Shown here one piece after another: positions 7,556 through 15,579 of a stretch of 64,000 nt of DNA (positions are counted from its first letter, which is position 1; each line of letters starts with the position of its first letter). Origin of the DNA: Bacillota bacterium (lineage in GTDB: Bacteria; Bacillota; UBA4882; UBA8346); NCBI GenBank assembly GCA_023402395.1, contig JAEYGI010000053.1, forward strand, positions 117,634 to 181,633, written 5' to 3'. Below the pieces are notes generated by a model, which saw nothing but the letters and a program-made list of their open reading frames with translations, did no database searches and was not told where the DNA came from. The position numbers were made by a program, and so were the translations under genes.

Positions 7556-8101
7556 TCAAGCTCCGTCATCCCTCTCCGCGAATCCGCTTCCTTGAGCCGC
7601 ATCTCCGGAGAGGGCCGGGGTGAGGTGATCGGCATCCTTGAGAAACTCAAGCACCCCCCGCTCCAACTGATCCTTCTCCCCGACCATCTGCCGCGCCCCT
7701 TCCCCCATCTGGAGCAACACCATATCCATGTGAAAAAAGTATCGCTTCAACTGAAGCAATACTTTTTCGATCTGAAGGAACCCTTCCTTCAAATGATCCT
7801 CTAATATTTCGATCTGGAGAAACTCTTTTTTCAAATGATCCTCCAACATTTCCATCTGGAGAAACACTTTCTTCAAATGAAAATCTAATATTTCCACTTG
7901 AAGCGACCCTTGCTCCAACTGATCCGGTTCCCGGATCACCTGAAGCGGCTCTTGCTCCAGATGAAGCGGCCCCGCCCTCATCTGATCCAACCCCGCGATC
8001 AACTGATCGAACCTCTGGATCAGTTGCGGCGCGCCCCGCTCCATCCCCAGTTCCTGATTCGCCACTTGCGGCCGCCGCTCCGCCAGGTTCCGGCCGGCCA
8101 T
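7556..8101 (-). CDS. possible coiled-coil heptad-repeat protein encoded by the 21-bp array
   Basis: The minus frame stays open for 181 codons across a 21-bp periodic array. It reads as alternating heptads such as ILEDHLK and EFLQIEI, with Leu/Ile/Phe at regular positions, so a long coiled coil is predicted. There is no good ribosome site before the ATG at 8101, and its C-terminus is read through dispersed repeat B, which argues against an ordinary gene. The plus strand also reads heptad-like in parts but has TAA codons within the units. The related array at 63430-63870 is interrupted by a stop in this frame. Coding status is uncertain. Confidence 0.35.
   Translation of the reverse strand: MAGRNLAERRPQVANQELGMERGAPQLIQRFDQLIAGLDQMRAGPLHLEQEPLQVIREPDQLEQGSLQVEILDFHLKKVFLQMEMLEDHLKKEFLQIEILEDHLKEGFLQIEKVLLQLKRYFFHMDMVLLQMGEGARQMVGEKDQLERGVLEFLKDADHLTPALSGDAAQGSGFAERDDGA
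7561..7637. repeat. dispersed repeat B (copy 3)
   Basis: CCGTCATCCCTCTCCGCG to GGCCGGGGTGAGGTGATCGG, preceded by the repeat A tail (GGCCTAAGTTTCAAGCTCC). It abuts the 21-bp periodic array. Confidence 0.8.
7660..8050. repeat. 21-bp periodic tandem array (copy 1)
   Basis: At least fourteen consecutive degenerate 21-bp units, for example CTTCAACTGAAGCAATACTT, TTCGATCTGAAGGAACCCTT and CTTCAAATGATCCTCTAATA. Spacing is exact while most positions vary, except a core like YTYCANMTGAWS. A homologous array is at 63430-63870. Confidence 0.8.
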
Positions 8102-8204
8102 CGGAAAAACGTTTCAGTGTATCTCCGGCTTCGTCTCCAAACGTTTAACCATGTTAATTAAATTTCCGGCCCCAATTCGCCTCATTTTGGCCTGAAACCG
8201 GATT

Positions 8205-8232
8205 TGCCGGCGATGAGGATCCGGGGTATAAT
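8205..8232 (+). promoter_or_regulatory. sigma-A-type promoter of the mini-ORF array
   Basis: TTGCCG at 8205-8210 and a perfect TATAAT at 8227-8232 are separated by 16 bp. Transcription would start near 8239, shortly before the first repeat unit. Confidence 0.6.
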
Positions 8233-8238
8233 AAAACC

Positions 8239-8534
8239 ATCAAGCAAGTCTAAAAACCAAAAGCGGGGCGATTTCAATGGGCCAGAGCAACGAAGCGATG
8301 AAATAAAAGGCGAAAGTGGTGAGTCCCATGGGCCAGGAAACGATTGGCAGCGGTTTTTGAAACACATGGAAAGCGGTGATTCCAATGAGCAGGAGCGCAG
8401 CCGCGGTGTAACGACAATTGCGAAAGCGGTGAGTCCCAAAAAGCAGCGGAACCCGTCCGGGTCCGGGGCAAGGATCCGGAATTGAAAATAATATAAATCA
8501 ACCTCTCCCGGCTGGAGAGGTTGATTCTTTTTTT
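8239..8534 (+). ncRNA. candidate transcript with four tandem mini-ORF units
   Basis: Between the promoter at 8205-8232 and the terminator at 8496-8534 lie four related units marked by AAGCGGTGAGTCCCATG-like sequence, at 8261, 8314, 8371 and 8424. The first three each have a purine-rich site followed by an ATG and a very short ORF: 8277-8306 (MGQSNEAMK), 8328-8360 (MGQETIGSGF), 8385-8411 (MSRSAAAV). In unit 4 the ATG position is AAA. This could be an RNA with repeated translation-start mimics, or a peptide-coding array. An alternative is a decayed hydrophobic protein on the minus strand, where units 1-3 also read in one frame (IGITAFHVF, MGLTTFAFYF). Confidence 0.4.
8496..8534 (+). terminator. 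intrinsic terminator
   Basis: A perfect 13-bp stem, AATCAACCTCTCC / GGAGAGGTTGATT, with a 5-base loop and a following CTTTTTTT run. The T run makes it strongest for plus-strand transcripts; it may also stop the minus-strand gene ending at 8542. Confidence 0.85.
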
Positions 8535-8541
8535 CCATGGC

Positions 8542-9204
8542 TCATTCCACAATGCGGGTTTCGACCGCTTCCGCCGCCGCGTACTCCCGCAGCAGCCTCC
8601 CGGCCTCCGTCAGGCTCTCCTTAAGTCCCGCGGGGCCGCCAAAAGAAATGATGTTGATCAGGACCCGGCCGGTTTCGGGACGGATCATCGCCCGCTCCGA
8701 GTCACTGGTCGGACTGCCGAAATGCCCCGCCGCGTCGGAAAACAAAGGCAAGTTTTCGAGATTGAGCATTTCCTTGCCGATTCCCTTATACGCATCGCCG
8801 GGCTTTCCCACCGTAAAGACAACCGGCGGCGCCAGCCGGTCCCGATCATAGGAACCGGCCGAAAACAATGTGTTGATGGAGATCAGGTTGTTGATGTCCA
8901 CCAGATTGTTGATGCGGTAGAGTCCCTTGCCCTGCAGGATCCGGCGGAGCAGCGCCTCGGACGACAGCCGGTAGCGGCTCGGATCTTTGCCCAGCGCCTT
9001 ATAGGCGTCCCGCGACTGCTTGAGCCGGGGCTGGCCAGTCAGTCCCTCCAGGGGAATCGTCCCCCGGATCCGGTCGCAGGCCCGGCCGATCTCCTCCCAA
9101 AGCGCCTCCGGGCCGGGGGCGACCCGGACGTTGGCTTCCAGGCACCCCAGCGCCGCGCCGGGGCAGATCCGTTTCAATTCCCCGGCGATCGTAACCTCAA
9201 TCAT
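8542..9204 (-). CDS. B3/B4 tRNA-binding-domain protein
   Basis: 220 residues matching the free-standing B3/4 domain, the same fold as the editing-site region of the phenylalanyl-tRNA synthetase beta chain. Diagnostic blocks are QSRDAYKALGKDPSRYRLSSEALLRRI (about residues 63-90), NNLVDINNLISI (about 99-110) and SFGGPAGLKESL near the end. Stand-alone members are thought to bind or edit amino acids or tRNA, but most are uncharacterised. The start codon overlaps the stop of the EamA transporter gene upstream (ATGA), so the two are translationally coupled. That pairing may hint at an amino-acid-related substrate. Confidence 0.8.
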   Translation of the reverse strand: MIEVTIAGELKRICPGAALGCLEANVRVAPGPEALWEEIGRACDRIRGTIPLEGLTGQPRLKQSRDAYKALGKDPSRYRLSSEALLRRILQGKGLYRINNLVDINNLISINTLFSAGSYDRDRLAPPVVFTVGKPGDAYKGIGKEMLNLENLPLFSDAAGHFGSPTSDSERAMIRPETGRVLINIISFGGPAGLKESLTEAGRLLREYAAAEAVETRIVE

Positions 9205-10121
9205 GACGCCACCGCCCTTGCTTTCGGATTATCCAAGCTTAAATAAACCCCGGCCAAAATCAACAGACTGCCCGCCCCAAAGGCCGGAGTTAAAGTTTCC
9301 CCCAATAGAGCCCAGCCCAACAGGCTGCCCACCACCGGCTGCAGGAAAAAAAAGAGCCCGGCCCGGTGGGGGTTGGTCAACGCCAGCCCCTTATTCCAGC
9401 AATAATAAGCGACCGTCGTCGCGATCACCGCGACATAGGCGACGCTCAGCCAGACCGGGACCGATCGCAACGCCGCCGGGTCCCAGGCGGACCGTTCGGC
9501 CAAAGCGGCCGGCAGACTGAACAAAGCGGCCCAGAGAATCCCCACGGTCGTGATCTGCAAACTGGAGTGCCGCTCCGCCGCCTGCTTGGCCAGGACCGAG
9601 TAATACCCCCACAGGCCGGCCGCAACCAGCAAGAAGAGATTCCCCGGGTTTAACGTCGCGCCGCGGCCGAGGCCGGCCGGTTCGGCAATGACCAGCACCC
9701 CGGCGCCGGACAGCAGCAGCGCCGCCCCCTGCCTGCGGCTCATCGCCGCGCCCAGCAGCGAGACGGCGAAACCGGACTGAAACACCGGCGACAGCGTGGT
9801 GATTGCCGCGCCCAGATGGGCCGTTGACAGCCGGGTCCCGATAAATTGGGACGCGATGGAAAGAAAATAGCCGAAAAACCCGATCCGAAACAGCAGCCCC
9901 CGGTCGGATTGGGGCAGCACCGGGATCCGCAGCCGCCGGCACCACGCCACCAGGATCACCGCCGCCACCAAATATCGGATGAACAATAGCGTAAACGGGG
10001 GGATCGTATCCAGCGCGTATTTGCTGGCCACATACATGCCGCCCCAGATAGCGGCGGCGATCGCCAAGTATAGCGGACCCTTCCAATTGGTATCCATTGA
10101 CATTTCGGTATTCATTGACAT
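9201..10121 (-). CDS. EamA/DMT family transporter
   Basis: An inner-membrane protein of about 306 residues with ten hydrophobic segments arranged as two EamA repeats. The first repeat begins at LYLAIAAAIWGGMYVASKYAL and the second at LFLLVAAGLWGYYSVLAKQAA. Members export amino acids or metabolites, or take up nucleotide sugars. I chose the ATG at 10121 because GGGAGG (10129-10134) is 7 bases upstream; a TATAAT at about 10169-10174 would place the transcript start too close to the ATG at 10160. It lies downstream of an AraC regulator and upstream of the B3/4 gene, all on the minus strand. Substrate unknown. Confidence 0.86.
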   Translation of the reverse strand: MSMNTEMSMDTNWKGPLYLAIAAAIWGGMYVASKYALDTIPPFTLLFIRYLVAAVILVAWCRRLRIPVLPQSDRGLLFRIGFFGYFLSIASQFIGTRLSTAHLGAAITTLSPVFQSGFAVSLLGAAMSRRQGAALLLSGAGVLVIAEPAGLGRGATLNPGNLFLLVAAGLWGYYSVLAKQAAERHSSLQITTVGILWAALFSLPAALAERSAWDPAALRSVPVWLSVAYVAVIATTVAYYCWNKGLALTNPHRAGLFFFLQPVVGSLLGWALLGETLTPAFGAGSLLILAGVYLSLDNPKARAVAS

Positions 10122-10213
10122 TGCCCGGCCTCCCATCCCTGGACGGACCTTCGCCCACATTTTAAACCATTATAGCAGGCAAACCCGGCGCCGGTTTGAC
10201 CGATCTTTGGGTC

Positions 10214-10936
10214 CTATTTGGCCGGAATCCGGTTCTTCGCGCGGTATTCCGAAGGGAGCAGGCCGACCTCTTCCTGAAAAATCCGGGTCAGGGTGGCGTG
10301 ATGCTGATATCCGACCTGCTGCGCGATTTGAATGATCGTGTAATCAGTCTCCCGCAGCAAGCTCTTGGCTTTTTCCAGCCGCAACTCGCGCAGATAAGCG
10401 AGGGGCGACCGCCCGAACCGGCGCTGAAACCATTCGGAGTAATAGGACGGATGGTAATGTTCGAGATCCGCCAGTTCCCGCAGGGTGATCGGCCGGTTGA
10501 AATGCGCCCGGATATACTCCAGCGAAGCGCAGGACGGGGCCGGTTCCAGCAACCCCGCGATGTACCGGAACAGATCCAAAACGCGCCGGTTCGAGGCGGG
10601 TCCGGCTCCAACCTCCGCGCCGATCAGGGTCCGAATCGCCCGCCACCGCTCGTCAAGCGGCTGGCAGAGCGGCCGCCGTCCGGCGTCGGGCGGCAGAAAG
10701 GCGCCGGGAATGTCGAAGACGAAAAATTGATTGGGGGTCCGGCTATAAAACGAATGGCTGGAACCGGCCGGAATATAGACCACGTTCTGCCGGGCATTTT
10801 CGAAGCACCCCTCGGCCATGCTGACCGTCAGGATTCCGTCGATCGGCACCACCAATTGCGCGTAAGGGTGAGCGTGAGTCAGCGCGTCCGCCGCATAGGT
10901 CCGGCGTTCGCAAAGCACTTGATCCGGGGCGTTCAT
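10214..10936 (-). CDS. AraC family regulator with N-terminal cupin domain
   Basis: 240 residues. The N-terminal part is a cupin-like sensor with HAHPYAQLVVPIDG (about residues 22-35) and VVYIPAGSSHSFYS (about 51-64). The C-terminal part is a double helix-turn-helix: ITLRELADLEHYHPSYYSEWFQRRFGRSPLAYL (about 150-182), then TIIQIAQQVGYQHHATLTRIFQEEVGLLPSEYR. An AAGGAAG site precedes the ATG. It lies about 90 bp upstream of the EamA gene on the same strand and is the likely activator of that operon. The ligand is unknown. Confidence 0.9.
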   Translation of the reverse strand: MNAPDQVLCERRTYAADALTHAHPYAQLVVPIDGILTVSMAEGCFENARQNVVYIPAGSSHSFYSRTPNQFFVFDIPGAFLPPDAGRRPLCQPLDERWRAIRTLIGAEVGAGPASNRRVLDLFRYIAGLLEPAPSCASLEYIRAHFNRPITLRELADLEHYHPSYYSEWFQRRFGRSPLAYLRELRLEKAKSLLRETDYTIIQIAQQVGYQHHATLTRIFQEEVGLLPSEYRAKNRIPAK

Positions 10937-11096
10937 GGATTCTTCCTTATATCCGGCGTTAAACGCCTTTGTAATCGCTTCGCTATTCTGATCCTATTTT
11001 AGCCGCAAAGGGTGGCGAATGCAACTCGATCCGGAGCAAATTCAAGCCCCAAACGGAGCGAGAGCGTTTCACCGGCTGCGCCGGTCCGCAATAATC

Positions 11097-11125
11097 TTGA
11101 CAATCGCTACTTCTTACGATATGAT
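11097..11125 (+). promoter_or_regulatory. consensus promoter for the CBS/CorC protein gene
   Basis: TTGACA at 11097-11102 and TATGAT at 11120-11125 with a 17-bp spacer. The transcript would begin near 11132, leaving a leader of about 150 nt before the gene. Confidence 0.75.
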
Positions 11126-11131
11126 TTAATC

Positions 11132-11260
11132 AAATAATTAATTAGGATGTGATTCGTTTCAATGGACGACGGCCCTAGTAGTACCATGCATAGTACAACT
11201 TTATTACACGCCTGAAGACTTAAAAGGGGTGAAAATGTCCTTTTTAAGTCTTTTTTATTT
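11132..11260 (+). promoter_or_regulatory. 5' leader with intrinsic terminator (candidate attenuator)
   Basis: The leader has a small hairpin (GTACCATGCATAGTAC at 11181-11196). It then has a strong terminator: AAGACTTAAAAGG (11215-11227) pairs with CCTTTTTAAGTCTT (11239-11252), followed by a T-rich run. The ribosome site of the gene comes straight after. A terminator between a consensus promoter and its gene suggests conditional read-through. I tried M-box, yybP-ykoY, NiCo, fluoride and ydaO consensus sequences by eye and none fits. Confidence 0.55.
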
Positions 11261-11281
11261 TTGAAAGGAGAACCAAACCCA

Positions 11282-12595
11282 ATGGAAACCCAAGGTGGTA
11301 TCTTTGTCCAACTGCTGGTCTTATTGATCCTGATTTTGATCAACGCTTTTTTTGCCGCTTCTGAAATCGCGATTATTTCGCTGAATAAATCAAAAATCAA
11401 GAAAATGGCCGAAGAAGGGGACAAAAAAGCGGCCTTCCTGCAAAGGCTGGTGGACGAGCCCAGCAAGTTCCTGGCCACCATCCAGGTCGGGGTCACCCTG
11501 GCGGGACTGATGGCCAGCGCGGTCGCGTCCGAAAGCTTCGCCGACAATTTGACCGTCTACCTCAGCGGCCTGGGGCTGCCGGTCAGCCCGACGGTGATCA
11601 ACGGCTTTTCCATCGTGGTGATCACGATCGCCCTGTCTTATTTCACCCTGGTGTTGGGCGAGTTGGTCCCGAAGCGGCTGGCGATGCAAATGCCGGAACG
11701 CATCTCAAAATTGTCGGCCAAGCCGTTGGCGGTGATCGCCAGAGTCACCCTGCCGTTCATCTCCCTGCTCAGTCTTTCAACCAATCTGATGATCCGGCTG
11801 TTCGGAGGAAACCCGTCTCAAAATGAAGAGAAGATTACCGAAGAGGAAATCCGGATGATGGTGGACGTCGGCCAGGAAAAAGGGGTCATCCGCAGCGCCG
11901 AAAAAGAGATGATCGACAATATTTTTCAATTTGACAATACCGCCGTGTCCGAAGTCATGACCCATCGCATCGACGTGGTGGCGCTACCGCAGGACGCCAC
12001 CTTGGCCGAGATCATTGAAACCGTGCTGACTGAAAAGTTTTCGCGGATACCGGTCTATCGGGAAACCATCGACGACATCGTCGGCATCCTGCACATTCAG
12101 GACCTGCTCCCGTATTGGAAAAACGCCGGCGGTTCCGAGTTCAGTCTCGCCAAAATCATCCGGGACCCGTACTTTGTCCCGATATCAAAGAAAACCGACG
12201 AATTGCTCAAAGAACTTCAGAAAAACAAGACCCACATGGCGGTGGTCATTGATGAATACGGCGGGACCGCGGGCGTGGTCACGGTCGAGGATTTGCTGGA
12301 GGAGATCGTCGGCAATATCTTCGACGAGCATGACGAGGTCGAACAGGAAGTGGTCAAGCTCGACGAAAACACCTACCTGCTGGACGGCACCATCAGTCTC
12401 AATAAAACCAGCGAATTGCTGGAGATCAAAATGCCCATTGAGGAATACGAGACCTTGAGCGGACTGATCATCGGGCAGCTGGGCCGGATTCCGAAAGAAA
12501 ACGAAAAACCGGTGATCGAATATGATTCGCTGGTGCTCAAAGTGGAAGCCATGGAAGAAAAACGGATTTCCAAAGTCAAGGTTTGCAAGGCGTAA
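11282..12595 (+). CDS. hemolysin-family (CNNM/DUF21-CBS-CorC) membrane protein
   Basis: 437 residues with the standard domain order. First comes an N-terminal CNNM (DUF21) membrane domain with four hydrophobic segments (ILILINAFFAASEIAIISLNKSKI at the start). Two CBS domains follow (VMTHRIDVVALPQD at about 220; THMAVVIDEYGGTAGVVTVEDLLEEIVG at about 320). A C-terminal CorC/HlyC domain closes the protein. Relatives are implicated in Mg2+ or Co2+ export and resistance, with the CBS pair sensing adenine nucleotides. The ATG at 11282 has GAAAGGAG 11 bases before it. The leader with a terminator suggests control by attenuation. Metal specificity cannot be read from sequence. Confidence 0.92.
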   Translation: METQGGIFVQLLVLLILILINAFFAASEIAIISLNKSKIKKMAEEGDKKAAFLQRLVDEPSKFLATIQVGVTLAGLMASAVASESFADNLTVYLSGLGLPVSPTVINGFSIVVITIALSYFTLVLGELVPKRLAMQMPERISKLSAKPLAVIARVTLPFISLLSLSTNLMIRLFGGNPSQNEEKITEEEIRMMVDVGQEKGVIRSAEKEMIDNIFQFDNTAVSEVMTHRIDVVALPQDATLAEIIETVLTEKFSRIPVYRETIDDIVGILHIQDLLPYWKNAGGSEFSLAKIIRDPYFVPISKKTDELLKELQKNKTHMAVVIDEYGGTAGVVTVEDLLEEIVGNIFDEHDEVEQEVVKLDENTYLLDGTISLNKTSELLEIKMPIEEYETLSGLIIGQLGRIPKENEKPVIEYDSLVLKVEAMEEKRISKVKVCKA

Positions 12596-12667
12596 AGGCC
12601 GGTCGTATATCCGGGTTACCGTTCGCTTTAGTTCCCCAGCGTTGTTTGAATCATTGAAACCAGCTTC

Positions 12668-13354
12668 CTACCTTGGAATGCAAATCGGTTGCCCGATTTG
12701 AAGATAGGCCGGGTTGGTAACTTCCGGATTGGCCGCGGCCAGTTGCTGAAAAGTCAGCCCGTAGCGCCGCGCGATGGCATAAAAGTTGTCCCCCGGCTGA
12801 ACCCGGTAGATGGTTCCGCCGTAACATGCGAACGGGCCGCCGCCCGGCGCCGGCGGCAGGCAAATGGCCTGCCCGATGGCCAGCCGATCCGGATCGACTC
12901 CAGGGTTGGCGGCAAGCAGGGCATCAATGGTATATCCGAACCGCCGGGCCATCCCAATAAAGGTGTCGCCGGCTTGGATCGTATACAGCCGCCCCGGACA
13001 AGGTTGCGGACTGGGACCGGCCGGAATGCAGATCCGCTGGCCCACCTGCAACGCTTGGGGGTTGATGCCGGGATTGGCGGCAATCAAGGCTTGCACTACG
13101 ACCCCGTACCGCCGCGCGATCCCGTACAAGGTCTCTCCGGCCAGCACCGTATAGAGAAACCCTCCCGGACAAGTTCCGGAAACGGGCGGCACCGGAATGC
13201 AGATGGTCTGTCCGATCACTAAATTATTGGGGTTTACGCCGGGGTTGGCGGCCTGCAAGGCTGCGACGGTGACCCTGAAACGCGCCGCCAGATTGTAATA
13301 GGCGTCGCCGGCCCGGATCGTATAGAGCGTCCCGCCCGGGCAGTTGATGGACAT
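12668..13354 (-). CDS. four-LysM peptidoglycan-binding protein
   Basis: About 228 residues made almost only of four LysM modules separated by Pro/Gly/Cys linkers. They begin at TLYTIRAGDAYYNLAARF, FLYTVLAGETLYGIARRY, RLYTIQAGDTFIGMARRF and TIYRVQPGDNFYAIARRY. Each has the ANP(G/E)V turn and ends in IGQ.ICIP. There is no signal peptide or catalytic domain, as in spore-coat or spore-cortex LysM proteins of Firmicutes, so a coat role is possible. The ATG at 13354 has GGAGG ten bases upstream, whereas the ATG at 13363 lies directly against the ribosome site. CPGG or CYGG cysteines before modules might form disulfides. Confidence 0.9.
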   Translation of the reverse strand: MSINCPGGTLYTIRAGDAYYNLAARFRVTVAALQAANPGVNPNNLVIGQTICIPVPPVSGTCPGGFLYTVLAGETLYGIARRYGVVVQALIAANPGINPQALQVGQRICIPAGPSPQPCPGRLYTIQAGDTFIGMARRFGYTIDALLAANPGVDPDRLAIGQAICLPPAPGGGPFACYGGTIYRVQPGDNFYAIARRYGLTFQQLAAANPEVTNPAYLQIGQPICIPR

Positions 13355-13611
13355 GGGCCTCATCCTCCTTGATTGAAAGTCGAAAATTATGAGATTCAGG
13401 CTTTAGGATTTTTTCGGTATATGATATTCGGGAGGATGGAGTGGGGTGTGGCAAAAGCATTTCCGAGCGAAGATTTAATGTGGGGTGGATGGTTAGGGTA
13501 GTAATTGTTAGGTCAATCTTTTCTTAACTATCCCCACAGCCACCAGGCTTCATAACGCTCTATAAAGGATTTAGAGCTAACTATAGCAAAATAAATTTTA
13601 GGAGGATATTC

Positions 13612-15159
13612 ATGAAGGTTAAGATGAGTGTTCTAATTCTCATTTTCATGTTAATCTTTATTCAAGTTTCATATGCTGATCTTGGAATAGTCAGTGTTAA
13701 AGATTTTGGCGCTAAAGGTGATGGCTTAACTAATGATATAGATGCTTTTAATACTAGCATTCATCAAGGAAGTGTAATCTATATTCCTGCCGGAGTCTAT
13801 CTAATTAAAGATAGAATAGTACTAGCCAACATCTCCAATAAAAAAATTGTATTTGACCCTAACTCTAAGATAATCTGCGATTTTAATGGCTTGGGGTATA
13901 ATGCGGACGCCATCCATATTATAGGTAATTCTCACGATTTAATAATTGAGAATGCGAATATTGAGAATGCTACAGCCTTTGGTATTCAAATCTTAGGTGA
14001 AGGTTATATTAACAAACCTTATAATATTACGGTGAAAAATCTAAGAACTAAAAACTGTACTTGGGGTGGTTTGTTCATAAATTCATCCCACGATATTGAA
14101 GTAGATAAAGTTTTTAATGATGGCGGATTTCGAGCTATAGGAACAAAGGCCCCTATAAATGAACCAAATGTTTGCTATAATGTCAAAATCTCAAAAGTTA
14201 CCTCAATTAACACAACTCAGTTTTGCGTCCAAACTTACTATGGTAATAACATCTTAATTGAGGGATGTATGCTAGATGCCTCATGCACAACTTCTCAAGA
14301 TAGATCGTGTATTACGGTTGATAGATCCAAAAATACAAAAGTTGTCAATAATTTTGTTAAGAATTCACCTGCCAATAACATCTTTGTGACAGGTGTTGAA
14401 GGAGTTATAGTGGTTGGAAATACATCAATAGGCGGTCAATATGGTATACAAATATGCTTTAATTTCGAACATGGAGAAGACGCATCAATAAATGAGAGTA
14501 AAAATGTAATAGTCACTAATAATACAGTCTTTGATTATACCACTTGTGGTGTTATTCTTAATGGCGCAAAGAAAACCACTATCGCCACCAATGCATTTAA
14601 GACTATAAGTGATGTCGCTAATGATATTTATATTATGGGTTTTCAACGTGCTGATGGGATTAACCAAGTAACGGAGGAAATTATTGTAACTGGTAATAGT
14701 TCTGAGAAAAAATGTACTATAGCTAACAGAGGTTATATTAATGGAGGAATAACCTTCCTGGGTAACACATTCCCTGAAATTATAGGGGTTGACACAAATA
14801 AAGACATTTGTATCAACAATGGTCAATCAATTAATTTAGGAAGGAAACAGGTAGAAAACTTTGGCCTTCTGAAGCGATCTGGGTTATCTGATGATACTTG
14901 GCTTATGGAGTTTAGACCCACTAACGAAACAGTAAACCATGGGATGGTAATCAAGTATGTTTATGGAGAATGTTACTTAAGTGACCCTGTGACCAATACT
15001 GACAGATTTGTTTTCGGAATTGGCAGTAACGGTTCTGGCGGAGATATCAAAGTACTTACACCGGGTAGAGGTATCCTCATTAAAACACCTGATGGAACTA
15101 AGACATATCGGATAAGCGTTGATAACAGTGGAATAATAACTTCTACACCAGTTAATTGA
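13612..15159 (+). CDS. secreted right-handed beta-helix protein (Pectate_lyase_3-like)
   Basis: 515 residues with an N-terminal signal peptide (MKVKMSVLILIFMLIFIQVSYA, cleaved near residue 22). VSVKDFGAKGDGLTNDIDAFN (about 28-48) is the hallmark start of Pectate_lyase_3 and phage tailspike beta helices. It is followed by many short repeats such as VTNNTVFDYTTCGVILNGAKKTTIATNAF. The last 120 residues form a separate C-terminal domain like phage-tail or adhesin caps. It probably binds or cleaves a polysaccharide outside the cell. AGGAGG precedes the ATG. The gene is far richer in AT than its surroundings and is followed by a broken XRE gene and a decayed transposase, so it was probably acquired. 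Confidence 0.8.
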   Translation: MKVKMSVLILIFMLIFIQVSYADLGIVSVKDFGAKGDGLTNDIDAFNTSIHQGSVIYIPAGVYLIKDRIVLANISNKKIVFDPNSKIICDFNGLGYNADAIHIIGNSHDLIIENANIENATAFGIQILGEGYINKPYNITVKNLRTKNCTWGGLFINSSHDIEVDKVFNDGGFRAIGTKAPINEPNVCYNVKISKVTSINTTQFCVQTYYGNNILIEGCMLDASCTTSQDRSCITVDRSKNTKVVNNFVKNSPANNIFVTGVEGVIVVGNTSIGGQYGIQICFNFEHGEDASINESKNVIVTNNTVFDYTTCGVILNGAKKTTIATNAFKTISDVANDIYIMGFQRADGINQVTEEIIVTGNSSEKKCTIANRGYINGGITFLGNTFPEIIGVDTNKDICINNGQSINLGRKQVENFGLLKRSGLSDDTWLMEFRPTNETVNHGMVIKYVYGECYLSDPVTNTDRFVFGIGSNGSGGDIKVLTPGRGILIKTPDGTKTYRISVDNSGIITSTPVN

Positions 15160-15358
15160 AGTTGATTTTAATGAAAGAAAAATCTTTGATGGAGGTGGAT
15201 AACCTCCTTTTATTATTCAATGCAGTACTGCGCCGCCGCCCGGTCTCCAGGTCATAATAATACTGGGGCGACACTTCAAGCCGATCAGCGATGTTGGTGC
15301 CACTTAAGCCCAGATTCTCCCGGACTTCCCGCAATCGGTTCTTCGAGGTATTGGACAT
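15152..15358 (-). pseudogene. truncated XRE family regulator
   Basis: The first 40 residues form a good helix-turn-helix start: RLREVRENLGLSGTNIADRLEVSPQYYYDLETGRRR. After that the frame reads NNKRRLSTSIKDFSFIKINFN, with none of the usual second half (the L...AI.LAD.F.VSLDYLLG pattern). A GGAGG site precedes the ATG, so the 5' end looks intact and the 3' half has been lost or replaced. Its end overlaps the stop of the beta-helix gene, suggesting that the junction of the AT-rich insert cut this gene. Confidence 0.6.
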
Positions 15359-15579
15359 TAACTAGTCCTCCATGCCTTCTTCGCTACTAGCTGATTCCAG
15401 ATTATCAGATACCATCAAAATTTCAATCAGCTATATAACGAAAATAAAAGAATTAATAAGAAAATAGATGAAATAATAATCCAATTGAATGTACTCATAA
15501 ATATCCACTTAATACAGACTTTATTATTCTTCCCTTAAAGCCAGGATTTCCATCACTTTTACGCCCAAGAAAACCGCCC

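Noticed and set aside
8182..8552. Minus-strand frames of 92-118 codons over the mini-ORF array
   Set aside because: No ribosome site, and the terminator lies inside the frames. One minus frame through units 1-3 is hydrophobic and repetitive, so it is kept as an alternative in the finding, not as a gene.
8521..9520. Long plus-strand frames opposite the B3/4 and EamA genes
   Set aside because: Shadow frames caused by high GC at third positions; the minus-strand proteins are clear family members.
11132..11215. Known metal riboswitch upstream of the CBS/CorC gene
   Set aside because: The leader lacks the conserved cores of M-box, yybP-ykoY, NiCo and fluoride classes as I know them.
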